In this document: positions 35,135 through 42,646 of the stretch, piece by piece
Layout of the letters: every line of letters starts with the position of its first letter
Position numbering within the stretch: the stretch's first letter is position 1
NCBI RefSeq assembly: GCF_012849095.1
Contig: NZ_CP051680.1
Location: forward strand, 4,991,501-5,055,500
Length of the DNA: 64,000 bases
Source: Cohnella herbarum
GTDB taxonomy: Bacteria; Bacillota; Bacilli; Paenibacillales; Paenibacillaceae
Direction of reading: 5' to 3'
The notes under the pieces: generated by a model
Told to the model about the DNA's origin: nothing
Database searches by the model: none
Seen by the model: only the letters and a program-made list of their open reading frames with translations
Made by a program: the position numbers and the translations under genes

Positions 35135-35189
35135 TTATCCCCAACTTTATACACACCCTATCCACAACTTGTGCATAACTTGTGCAAAA
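35135..35189. repeat. Phased array of five DnaA-box-like 9-mers
   Basis: Five 9-mers close to the DnaA box TTATNCACA start at 35135 (TTATCCCCA), 35147 (TTATACACA), 35158 (CTATCCACA), 35170 (TGTGCATAA, reverse) and 35181 (TGTGCAAAA, reverse). Two match the box fully and the others differ by one base. Start-to-start spacing is 12, 11, 12 and 11 bases, about one helical turn. The first three point one way and the last two the other. Confidence 0.75.
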
Positions 35190-35204
35190 CTTTAATAACA
35201 GAAC

Positions 35205-35248
35205 AAAAAGGGGTGCCAGCAAGTAACATTTACTCGCTAACCAACCCC
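35205..35248 (-). terminator. Terminator after the PLP-enzyme operon
   Basis: On the minus strand GGGG at the base and an imperfect TTAGCGAGTAA/TTACTTGCTGG stem pair up to CCCC, followed by TTTTTG. It closes the second sugar-ABC operon. Confidence 0.78.
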
Positions 35249-35266
35249 GTTAGATTAGACTTCGCT

Positions 35267-36427
35267 TCATACCGCTTTCCAAGCTTGATCTATATCGGCT
35301 ATCAGATCCGTCGGACTTTCCAGTCCGACGTACATTCTTACGACGGTTGATGTTCGTTCCTCGCCTCCATCTCCATCGCTCCCGAGTCGATTAACCGTTA
35401 CTAGGCTCTCGAACCCTCCCCAACTCACGCCGATCTTGAAATATTTCAGTCGATTCGCCCATTCCTTCAGCCGCTCCGTCGGTTCATTCGATAGGAACGA
35501 AAATAAGCTGCTGGAGCCCGACATCTGGCGCCGCCCTAGCTCGTATTGGGGATGGGAAGGCAGTCCGGGATGGTTTAATCGGGACGCGAACCCTTGTTTG
35601 CCGATATGCTCCGCGACCTGAAGCCCGCTCCCTTCATGTCGTTGCATGCGCAAGGGCAACGTCCGGAGCCCTTTCGATACGAGCGCCGCCGTCTGCGGCG
35701 TCATAATGCCGCCTAGCAGCATATATTCCGTGTTCCCGATCCGCTCCACGAGCTCCTTAGAGCCCAGCACGATGCCGCCGATACAATCGCTATGTCCTCC
35801 AATATACTTCGATATGGAATGTACCGATAGATCTATCCCCAATTGAAGAGGGTTCTGAAAACACGGAGTCGCCCACGTATTATCGATAAGAGTTACGGCA
35901 CCTATGCTTCGCGCAAACTCCGAGCACCATCGCAGGTCCTGCAACTCGAACAGCATAGTCGTCGGACTTTCCAGATATAGCAGCTTCGTGTTCGGACGTA
36001 CAGCTCCGCGCCATTGCTCGATCGAACTTCCGTCGATGAACGTCGTTTCCACTCCGAACCGGCTCAGATAAGTACCGAGAAACGCCTTCGTCGGACCGTA
36101 CGCCTGATCGACGCATACGACATGATCCCCTTGCCCGACGACGGACATGATCGCCGAGCTGATGGCCGCCATCCCGGATGCGAAGCATCTCGCCGCTTCC
36201 GCTTCTTCAAGTTCGGCCAACTTCTGTTCCAAATACTGAACGGTCGGGTTGTTGCCGCGAGAATACACGTGATGGTCCAGCAATGTCTTCATCGCTTCTT
36301 CGAATTGATCGTATCTTTCGAACGCAAACAAGCTGTTCTGATAGATCGGTACGTGAATGGCGCCGTGATGCCTCGCGTCGACCGGATCGAAAGATGCTTT
36401 GGTAAATTGGTTTTCTCGTTTGTTCAT
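35267..36427 (-). CDS. Cys/Met-metabolism PLP-dependent enzyme
   Basis: 386 residues, cytoplasmic. It belongs to the cystathionine gamma-synthase / beta-lyase / gamma-lyase family: YSRGNNPTVQYLEQKLAELE, CFASGMAAISSAI, LYLESPTTM, the cofactor Asp in LIDNTWATP, and the cofactor Lys in HSISKYIGGHSD. The reaction (beta- or gamma-elimination, or replacement) cannot be told apart by sequence alone. It is the last gene of a CUT1 importer operon; its ATG overlaps the permease stop in ATGA, so a longer frame with 37 more residues is rejected. This suggests the importer brings in a compound this enzyme handles, possibly a sulfur- or amine-containing glycoside (inference). Confidence 0.9.
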   Translation of the reverse strand: MNKRENQFTKASFDPVDARHHGAIHVPIYQNSLFAFERYDQFEEAMKTLLDHHVYSRGNNPTVQYLEQKLAELEEAEAARCFASGMAAISSAIMSVVGQGDHVVCVDQAYGPTKAFLGTYLSRFGVETTFIDGSSIEQWRGAVRPNTKLLYLESPTTMLFELQDLRWCSEFARSIGAVTLIDNTWATPCFQNPLQLGIDLSVHSISKYIGGHSDCIGGIVLGSKELVERIGNTEYMLLGGIMTPQTAALVSKGLRTLPLRMQRHEGSGLQVAEHIGKQGFASRLNHPGLPSHPQYELGRRQMSGSSSLFSFLSNEPTERLKEWANRLKYFKIGVSWGGFESLVTVNRLGSDGDGGEERTSTVVRMYVGLESPTDLIADIDQAWKAV

Positions 36428-37251
36428 CCTTTTTCTGCTCCTTGAGTGAGTCCTTCTACGATGAATCTTTGGGCAAAAGCAAATAAAAGAATGGTCGGTA
36501 AGATCGATAATACCGCTCCGGCCGACATCGCACCCCAATCCACGTCGAACTTCATAATAAACGAGTTCATCGCCACCGGGAGCGTCTTAAGCGCATCGTT
36601 GTCAATGAACATTACGGCCAAGAATAATTCGTTCCAGTTTTGCACGAATGCGAAAATAAAGGTGGAAGCGATCCCCGGCAGCATGACCGGTATAATAATT
36701 CGTACCAATGCGGACCACCGGGAGCAACCGTCGATCATCGCCGCTTCCTCAAGACTCGCCGGAATCCGTTGAAAAAATCCGCGCAGCATAATCGTGGAGA
36801 ACGGGATAAGGATGACCGTATACATAAGCACGAGAGAGAATCGGTTGTTAATCAAGCTCATGCTGCTCATCATTAGGTACAGCGGCGCTAGCGCGACGAA
36901 GCCGGGCAACATCTGGGTAGCGAAGAACGCGAGCATGATCTGCTTATGTCCCCGGAACTTAAAACGTGCCAGAACGTAGGCGCTCAGAATCGCGATGACG
37001 AGTACGATCATGGCGGAAATAATCGCTATCATCAAGCTATTGCCGATGTAAATGTGGAACTTGGATATTTTGAAAATATGCACGTAATTATCCAGCGTAA
37101 AGCGCTCGGGCCAATACTTCAGAGGGAACGAGAAGATATCCTTCTGCGGCTTAAGCGACGTGATGACGATCCAATACAGCGGGAAAACCATGACCAGCAA
37201 ATAAATCGCCAGATAGATGAATTTGGAGACGCCCAGAAGTCTCAGCTTCAT
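36424..37251 (-). CDS. CUT1 sugar ABC transporter permease, second subunit
   Basis: 275 residues and six predicted membrane segments. The EAA loop is EEAAMIDGCSRWSALVRIIIPVMLPG (about residues 170-195). It ends QRFIVEGLTQGAEKG, as is usual for the UgpE/MalG side. The start shares a base with the upstream permease stop and the stop overlaps the PLP enzyme start, so all three are translationally coupled. Confidence 0.93.
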   Translation of the reverse strand: MKLRLLGVSKFIYLAIYLLVMVFPLYWIVITSLKPQKDIFSFPLKYWPERFTLDNYVHIFKISKFHIYIGNSLMIAIISAMIVLVIAILSAYVLARFKFRGHKQIMLAFFATQMLPGFVALAPLYLMMSSMSLINNRFSLVLMYTVILIPFSTIMLRGFFQRIPASLEEAAMIDGCSRWSALVRIIIPVMLPGIASTFIFAFVQNWNELFLAVMFIDNDALKTLPVAMNSFIMKFDVDWGAMSAGAVLSILPTILLFAFAQRFIVEGLTQGAEKG

Positions 37252-38132
37252 CAGAACTCACCCGCCTTCTCCGCCTTGGTGACCGATAAGAAGAAGATCG
37301 TATAGAGCAGCAAAATCGCGATCATGATAATACCGATTGCCGAAGCAGCCCCGTAATCTCCTCCGTAAATGATTTTATCCAGCATCAACGAAGACAAAAT
37401 ATGAGTGCTGCCCGCGGGTCCTCCGTTCGTTAGCCCGTAGATGATCGTCGGGTCGTTGAAAATCCAAATCGCTCTCAGCAGCGTAGTCGCAATGATCGTC
37501 GGCATGATGTAAGGCAGAGTTACGTTCCATAGCTTGCGAACTCCGCTTGCCCCGTCCATGACCGCGGCCTCGTAGAGCTCCGAAGGTACGGATTGCAAGG
37601 CAGCCAGCAGCATAATGGCGAAGAACGCGACGCCATACCACACGTTGGCGATAATGACGGAGAACATCGCCCAATGAGGGTTCGACAGAAATCCGATTCG
37701 CTCCTCGATAATGCCTAATTTAAGGAGCAGATCGTTGATGACGCCGATCTGGGAATTAAACATCCACTTCCAGATCATCCCGATGAGGAAGCCCGACAAA
37801 GCCCAAGAGTAGAACACGAAACCTTGATAGATCCCTCGTCCCCTGAACTGTTTCTTCATCAGTAAAGCAAGCGTTAATCCGAGAAAAAATTGAAAGAAGA
37901 GCGAGATCACGACCCAATAACCGCTATTCTGCAATGCCATGATGAACTTGGGATCCTTAAACGCGGCCTTAAAATTGTCTATTCCAACGAAATGAACGCT
38001 TCGCAAGTCAAACAGCTTATATTCCTGAAAGGCCATGACGATTCCCTTAAGAAAAGGGTAGTACGTAAACGCAAGCACAAGCAGCAGGGCGGGAATCAAC
38101 CCGGATAGAATAAACGCCCTTTGTTTTTTCAT
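37251..38132 (-). CDS. CUT1 sugar ABC transporter permease, first subunit
   Basis: 293 residues with six predicted membrane segments and the EAA loop EAAVMDGASGVRKLWNVTLPYI. NGGPAGSTHILS in its C-terminal part is typical of the UgpA/MalF side. I chose the ATG at 38132 (MKKQRAF), with AAGGCGG eight bases upstream; the longer frame adds 13 residues before the basic N-terminus. It lies 73 bases after the binding-protein gene. Confidence 0.93.
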   Translation of the reverse strand: MKKQRAFILSGLIPALLLVLAFTYYPFLKGIVMAFQEYKLFDLRSVHFVGIDNFKAAFKDPKFIMALQNSGYWVVISLFFQFFLGLTLALLMKKQFRGRGIYQGFVFYSWALSGFLIGMIWKWMFNSQIGVINDLLLKLGIIEERIGFLSNPHWAMFSVIIANVWYGVAFFAIMLLAALQSVPSELYEAAVMDGASGVRKLWNVTLPYIMPTIIATTLLRAIWIFNDPTIIYGLTNGGPAGSTHILSSLMLDKIIYGGDYGAASAIGIIMIAILLLYTIFFLSVTKAEKAGEF

Positions 38133-38205
38133 TGCCGCACCGCCTTCTTTAATAAAGGGGATGGGCGGCAACGATTGCGCCGCCCATCACGACTTCATAT
38201 GGCTG

Positions 38206-39513
38206 CTATTGTTTTAACGTCGTCTTCTGATCCACCCAGTACTCATCCCACTTCTTGAGCGTATCCTCAAGATTGGATTTGCCTAGCAGCAGCGACTGCC
38301 CGGTCTCCATCGTGACTTGCCCCCACTGACCGGTGCCCGGGTACTGGAACGCCGGCTTGTAGTTCACGAACGTATCCGGTTTATTGGACATGTCGATCAA
38401 CGTTTTATAAGGACCCGTTTTGAAAAACTCGTCTTCCGTAGCGCTGCTGTGAATAGGAATGAGACCGTAGTCTTTCGAAAATTTCGTATTCTCGGCCGGG
38501 GAAGACAGGAATTCTACCAGCTTCCATGCCTCTTCTTTGTGCTTGGATTTGGCCGTAATTCCCCATCCCGCTCCGCCTGCGGCGAATAGCGCTTTGCCTG
38601 TCGGGCCCGTGACGAGCGGAGCCGTCGCCCAAGTTCCTTCGGTCATCTTCTCCTGCAAGGATTGAATGACGTCCGGATCCTGCAGCAGAATGCCCGCTAC
38701 GCCGGAAGTGAATGCCTGCACTTGCTCTTGGAAGCCCCAGTTGATGGAATCCGGAGGCGATGCGTCTTTGTACAGCTTCAGATATAGCTCCATAGCCGCT
38801 TTTGCTTCGGGCGTGGAGTAGATCGTCGCTCCATCCTTCGTGAACATGGAATCATCCAGATTGACCTTATCCCCGTTGAAGGCAAGAATCATCGCATCCG
38901 TGGTGCCATTCGATCCCGCTCCCCCGCGGAAAGAGAAGCCGAAGCGGTTCTTGGCAGGGTCTGTCAGCTTCTTCGCCGTATCGTAAAGTTCTTCCCAGGT
39001 TGTCGGCGGATTTAATCCCGCTTCCTTCAACCAATCCGACCGATAGAACATTTGCCTCTGATACAGGCCATTCGGCACGAAATACAATTTGTCTCCGACC
39101 GTCCCTACGGATTTCGATACCGCGCTTACGGTAGCGAAATCCTTCCACTTATCCGTATAGGAATTGAGCGGTTCGATATAACCGTTGTTTACGAACTCGG
39201 CAACGGTCAAATCCCGGACTTCAAGTACATCGAGCTGTTCATCGGACCCGAGCATCGTTCTTATTTTGTTGTCTGCCTGATCGAAAGGAGGCGAGATGAA
39301 TTCCACTTTAATGTTAGGGTTGGCCTCTTCGAATTTCGTGATCATTGCCTGGATGAGCTCGGTTCTCTTCGGGCTGGTCAAGCTTTCGATCATACGGAGC
39401 GTTACCTTGTCTCCACTGCCGCCGTTACCGTTCTTGCCGCTGCATCCTGCCAAGAGTCCTACCGTCAATACGGCGCAAAGCAACGAAACAATCACTTTCT
39501 GACGCCTAATCAT
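38206..39513 (-). CDS. CUT1 substrate-binding lipoprotein
   Basis: 435 residues, family 1 extracellular solute-binding lipoprotein. The signal peptide ends in LLAGC (cysteine at about residue 23) followed by a Gly/Ser/Asn linker. I chose the ATG at 39513, with GGGGGAG eight bases upstream; an ATG 33 bases earlier lacks a site and lies close to the operator. It is the first gene of the importer-PLP operon, behind a consensus promoter with cre and FadR-type operator. No ATPase gene is nearby, so a shared ATPase is expected. Confidence 0.93.
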   Translation of the reverse strand: MIRRQKVIVSLLCAVLTVGLLAGCSGKNGNGGSGDKVTLRMIESLTSPKRTELIQAMITKFEEANPNIKVEFISPPFDQADNKIRTMLGSDEQLDVLEVRDLTVAEFVNNGYIEPLNSYTDKWKDFATVSAVSKSVGTVGDKLYFVPNGLYQRQMFYRSDWLKEAGLNPPTTWEELYDTAKKLTDPAKNRFGFSFRGGAGSNGTTDAMILAFNGDKVNLDDSMFTKDGATIYSTPEAKAAMELYLKLYKDASPPDSINWGFQEQVQAFTSGVAGILLQDPDVIQSLQEKMTEGTWATAPLVTGPTGKALFAAGGAGWGITAKSKHKEEAWKLVEFLSSPAENTKFSKDYGLIPIHSSATEDEFFKTGPYKTLIDMSNKPDTFVNYKPAFQYPGTGQWGQVTMETGQSLLLGKSNLEDTLKKWDEYWVDQKTTLKQ

Positions 39514-39553
39514 CGACAAATCTCCCCCTAATCTTACATGTATCATACAGTCA

Positions 39554-39599
39554 TCCTGTCTGATAGGTCGATTATATTGAAAGCGCTTTATCTTGTCAA
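39554..39599 (-). promoter_or_regulatory. Consensus promoter with nested cre and GntR operator
   Basis: On the minus strand TTGACA (39599-39594), 17 bases, then TATAAT (39576-39571): a perfect sigma-A promoter. Between the boxes lies TGAAAGCGCTTTAT (39578-39591), a near-consensus cre for CcpA. Two bases past the -10 lies TCCTGTCTGATAGGT (39554-39568), matching 13 of 15 bases of the palindrome before the GntR gene. Both repressors would block the polymerase directly. Confidence 0.88.
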
Positions 39600-39620
39600 T
39601 AAAAAATAAAGCGCCTCCAT

Positions 39621-40298
39621 TTAATAGCTTTTTATCTTATCCTCGATGCAATCCATCATTTTATTGAACTCTTCCAACGCGCGTCCCGTGTCGTGTGCGG
39701 CTATCGCATCGAACATCGTCCGGTGAAAGGGATACGTCTCGTCGAACAGCTGCTTGTTTCCGAGCGGCTCGTTGAAGAACTTCTCGTACAAGCCGGCGAT
39801 CGCATCCATGACCGTCTCGAGTACGGGGTTTCGAGCTGCCTTGATCACGTAACGATGAAACGTCAGATCGATCTGCGAAGTATCCTTGTCGCCTTCTTTC
39901 AGAATGCGGTATTCTTCTAAGCATAGCTCCAGTTCCTTGATCTGGCTCTCCGTAATCCGTTTCGAAGCGAGCGCAACGGCCTTGCCTTCGAGGGCTCTGC
40001 GCACGTCCAGCGTGTTCAGCAGAAAAGTCCGTTCCCTCTCGATCTTCACTTTGCCCGAAAAACGGAACGTATCGACATCTCGTACGAATATCCCTTTCCC
40101 GTTCTCTACCCGGACGATGTCGATCGCTTCCAAGTAGCGTAAGGCTTCGCGCAACGAAGAACGTCCGACTCCGAACATGCTCGTCATTTCCTCCACCGAA
40201 GGAAGCTTATGCCCCTCCTTAAGTTCCTTTTCTTGAATATAGCTTTGAATTTCTTGCGATACTAATTCATGTACAAGAATTTTTTGAATCTTTCTCAT
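39621..40298 (-). CDS. FadR-subfamily GntR transcriptional regulator
   Basis: 225 residues. The N-terminal winged helix (HELVSQEIQSYIQ, LPSVEEMTSMFGVGRSSLREALRYLE) is followed by an FCD effector domain (about residues 85-220) with the metal-ligand type residues in DLTFHRYVIKAARNP and FDETYPFHRTMFDAI. The same palindrome sits over its own start site and over the binding-protein promoter, so it should regulate itself and the importer operon. The effector is probably a metabolite of the imported sugar (inference). Confidence 0.92.
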   Translation of the reverse strand: MRKIQKILVHELVSQEIQSYIQEKELKEGHKLPSVEEMTSMFGVGRSSLREALRYLEAIDIVRVENGKGIFVRDVDTFRFSGKVKIERERTFLLNTLDVRRALEGKAVALASKRITESQIKELELCLEEYRILKEGDKDTSQIDLTFHRYVIKAARNPVLETVMDAIAGLYEKFFNEPLGNKQLFDETYPFHRTMFDAIAAHDTGRALEEFNKMMDCIEDKIKSY

Positions 40299-40321
40299 CC
40301 TAAGCCGCCTCTCACCTTACC

Positions 40322-40367
40322 ACCTATCTGATAGGTAAATCTTATCTGACGAGTTGTGTCGTGTCAA
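40322..40367 (-). promoter_or_regulatory. GntR gene promoter with operator
   Basis: On the minus strand TTGACA (40367-40362), 17 bases, TAAGAT (40344-40339). Two bases past the -10 lies ACCTATC-T-GATAGGT (40322-40336), a perfect 7-base-arm palindrome. The offset from -10 to operator is the same as at 39554-39599, good evidence that the two sites bind the same regulator. Confidence 0.85.
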
Positions 40368-40388
40368 CAGATTCCATTGTCGCAATAC

Positions 40389-40417
40389 TTGACGAAATCG
40401 CTTTTTTCATATATCTT
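40389..40417 (+). promoter_or_regulatory. Promoter of the pirin gene
   Basis: TTGACG (40389-40394), 17 bases, TATCTT (40412-40417). An ATCTTTAATTTAAGAT near-palindrome overlaps the -10 and could be an operator (inference). Confidence 0.55.
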
Positions 40418-40466
40418 TAATTTAAGATTTACGAAATAGAGATTTACCGGAGGGAGAGTATTTACA

Positions 40467-41348
40467 ATGATTACATTCCGCGCAATCGAAGGAACGTTCC
40501 ACGGTGCCCCATTCCATATGGTAGGCGACGGTTTCCGGGTATCCAACTATTTTCCGTCGGGGAATGACTTCGGAGAAAGATTCAGCCCCTTTATCCTCAT
40601 GGATTATAACGCACCCTACACGTTCCCGCCGTCCTTAGCGGCGAAAGGCGTGGGAGCCCATCCCCATCGCGGCTTCGAAACGGTAACGTTCGCTTACGAA
40701 GGCCATATCGAGCACCATGATAATCACGGCAACCATGGCGTGATCGGTCCCGGCGACGTCCAATGGATGACCGCCGGCTCCGGTTTGCTTCACAAGGAGT
40801 ATCACGAACAGGAATTTTCCAGAAGCGGCGGCCTGTTCCAGATGATTCAGTTATGGGTCAACCTGCCGCGCGCGCACAAAATGCACCCGCCGAAATATCA
40901 GGAGCTTCTAGACGGAAACATGGGCAGGGTCGAGCTTCCGGATAACGGGGGAACGGTAAGAGTCATTGCCGGGAAATTCAATGGCGTGCGGGGACCCGCG
41001 AGTACGTTTAGCCCGATCCATGCGTTCGACATGGCTCTTAAGCAGAACGGCAAAGCCCGCTTCGAGCTCCCGCAAACCTACAACACGGCCGCGCTCGTTC
41101 TGCGAGGATCGGCCAGAATCAACGAAGATAACGAAGCGAATGAAGGAGATTTCGTCCTATTCGCGAACGTTCCGGGAGAAATCGTTATCGAAGGTCTCTC
41201 CGACGATGCGCTCGTCATCGTCTTGAGCGGCGAACCGCTGAACGAACCCGTCTTCATGCACGGTCCCTTCGTTATGAACAGCCGGGAAGAACTCGTCGAA
41301 GCCTTCAAAGACTTCCAATCGGGGAAAATGGGCAGCGCGAATTTCTAA
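40467..41348 (+). CDS. Pirin family protein
   Basis: 293 residues, cytoplasmic bicupin. The N-terminal cupin has the metal-ligand set GAHPHRGFETVTF (two His), then IEHHDNHGNHGVIGPGDVQWMTAGSGLLHKEYHE (His and Glu), as in YhhW-type pirins, some of which oxidise quercetin. The C-terminal cupin (about 170-270) lacks ligands, as usual. GGAGGGAG lies upstream of the ATG. Single gene with its own promoter and terminator. Its biological role is unknown. Confidence 0.92.
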   Translation: MITFRAIEGTFHGAPFHMVGDGFRVSNYFPSGNDFGERFSPFILMDYNAPYTFPPSLAAKGVGAHPHRGFETVTFAYEGHIEHHDNHGNHGVIGPGDVQWMTAGSGLLHKEYHEQEFSRSGGLFQMIQLWVNLPRAHKMHPPKYQELLDGNMGRVELPDNGGTVRVIAGKFNGVRGPASTFSPIHAFDMALKQNGKARFELPQTYNTAALVLRGSARINEDNEANEGDFVLFANVPGEIVIEGLSDDALVIVLSGEPLNEPVFMHGPFVMNSREELVEAFKDFQSGKMGSANF

Positions 41349-41376
41349 TCTAATCGAGCAACCTTATCAAGAACCA

Positions 41377-41425
41377 GAGGAGCCGTCCCTATAAGCCATT
41401 CGCTTATGGGGACAGCTCCTCTTTA
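41377..41425 (+). terminator. Terminator after the pirin gene
   Basis: GAGGAGC...GTCCCTATAAG pairs with CTTATGGGGAC...GCTCCTC, followed by TTTAG. The long stem could serve both strands. Confidence 0.85.
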
Positions 41426-41469
41426 GTTCGGCTATCCCATTAACTCAGGACGATCGGGTTCGCGACTCT

Positions 41470-41955
41470 CTATACGGATTTGATCTCGAGCAGCTCGTAT
41501 TTTACGACGCCCATAGGCGCCGCGACGCTAATAATGTTGCCTACTTGCTTGCCTACAAGCTCTTTGCCAAGCGGACTTTCGTAAGAAATTTTATTTTCCA
41601 ACACATCCGCTTCGGCAGGGCCGACAATCTGGTATTCCAACTTCTCGTCGAATTCAATGTCGTTCAAGATGACCAAGGAGCCTACTTTAACCGTTGAATG
41701 GTCCAACTCGGCGGAATCGACGACCTTGGCCTTATTCAACATTTTCTCCAAGATGATAATTCTCGTTTCCATGAACGATTGATCGTTCTTGGCCGAATGG
41801 TACTCGCTATTCTCCTTGAGATCGCCGTAGCTGATTGCCAGCTTGATCCGTGCGGCTAACTCCTTGCGCTTAACGTATTTAAGATCGTCGAGCTCGGCCT
41901 GTAGTTTCGCTAAGCCCTCTTTCGTTAAGATCACTTCTTCGTTATCCTTAGCCAT
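41470..41955 (-). CDS. greA: GreA/GreB family transcription elongation factor
   Basis: 161-codon frame, 160-residue class. It rescues backtracked RNA polymerase by stimulating transcript cleavage. The N-terminal coiled coil has ISYGDLKENSEYHSAKNDQ, with the acidic tip residues in GDLKENSEY; the C-terminal FKBP-like domain has YESPLGKELVGKQVGN. I chose the ATG at 41955 (MAKDNEEV), with GGGAG ten bases upstream; a longer frame of 12 residues is not supported. It is a single gene here. Some genomes carry paralogues, so it may not be the only Gre factor. Confidence 0.93.
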   Translation of the reverse strand: MAKDNEEVILTKEGLAKLQAELDDLKYVKRKELAARIKLAISYGDLKENSEYHSAKNDQSFMETRIIILEKMLNKAKVVDSAELDHSTVKVGSLVILNDIEFDEKLEYQIVGPAEADVLENKISYESPLGKELVGKQVGNIISVAAPMGVVKYELLEIKSV

Positions 41956-42049
41956 TCTTGTACAACTCCCATTTTCAATTCTGCATCCCATTTTAACCTA
42001 TATTCCGTTACCCTACACTTTAATAGGCAGTGCCGTTACAAGGTTGACC

Positions 42050-42616
42050 TCAACCTCTATCGGCAATCGCTTCCCCAAGAGGAGTCGGCAACCCGTCGAT
42101 ACTATGGGTATTCTTGTTTTGCCAATACTGCTTAAGCCCTTCCTCGCCCTGCTGTACGGACCACCGCTGTAAAGTCTCTCGTTCCCCGGCGTATTCCATG
42201 AAGGGAATCGAATAACCGCAAGAAGTCTGGACTTTATCGAAATCGATCATGATAATCTGCCTTGCTCCCGGAAGCGGCTCGAATAGAGGATAGAGGGTTT
42301 CCCACTCCGGCGAGCCCGGAAGGACAACCGTTCCCGTTCCGTACAGCCTCAGAATATTCGGCGGACCTTCGAAAGCGCAGAACATGATCGTAACTCTGCC
42401 GTTTTCGCGGATATGGGCGCTCGTTTCGTTGCCGCTGCCCGTCATATCCAAGTAGGCCGCTCTGTTCGGAGATAAAATCCGCATAGAATCGTATCCCTTA
42501 GGAGAGAGATTCACATGACCTTCCGATGACAGCGGAGCCGAACCTACGAAAAAAATACGTTGCTTCGCAATGAATTCCTCATGCACGGGTAACAAAGCCG
42601 TAAACTGTTTGCCCAT
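42050..42616 (-). CDS. Pyridoxamine 5'-phosphate oxidase-like FMN split-barrel protein
   Basis: 188 residues of the PNPOx-like superfamily. It has the flavin-site signature VNLSPKGYDSMRILSPNRAAYLDMTGSGNETSAHI and VTIMFCAFEGPPNILRLYGTG. Members of this group bind FMN or F420 and often are not true pyridoxamine oxidases. GAGGAGG precedes the ATG. It lies 30 bases downstream of a MocR-type regulator gene on the same strand and so may be cotranscribed. Confidence 0.87.
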   Translation of the reverse strand: MGKQFTALLPVHEEFIAKQRIFFVGSAPLSSEGHVNLSPKGYDSMRILSPNRAAYLDMTGSGNETSAHIRENGRVTIMFCAFEGPPNILRLYGTGTVVLPGSPEWETLYPLFEPLPGARQIIMIDFDKVQTSCGYSIPFMEYAGERETLQRWSVQQGEEGLKQYWQNKNTHSIDGLPTPLGEAIADRG

Positions 42617-42646
42617 CTTGCGTCCTCCTCTGCCCTAGGCAGCGCT

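Noticed and set aside
35135..35189. The DnaA-box array as the chromosome origin
   Set aside because: No dnaA, dnaN, recF or AT-rich unwinding element is nearby, and five boxes in one tight run are unlike a full oriC.
36428..36538. Longer start for the PLP enzyme
   Set aside because: The added 37 residues lie inside the upstream permease gene; the ATGA overlap start is the better choice.
36424..38132. A maltose-type importer
   Set aside because: No MalK-type ATPase, amylase or maltose genes are adjoining; the PLP enzyme and FadR regulator point elsewhere.
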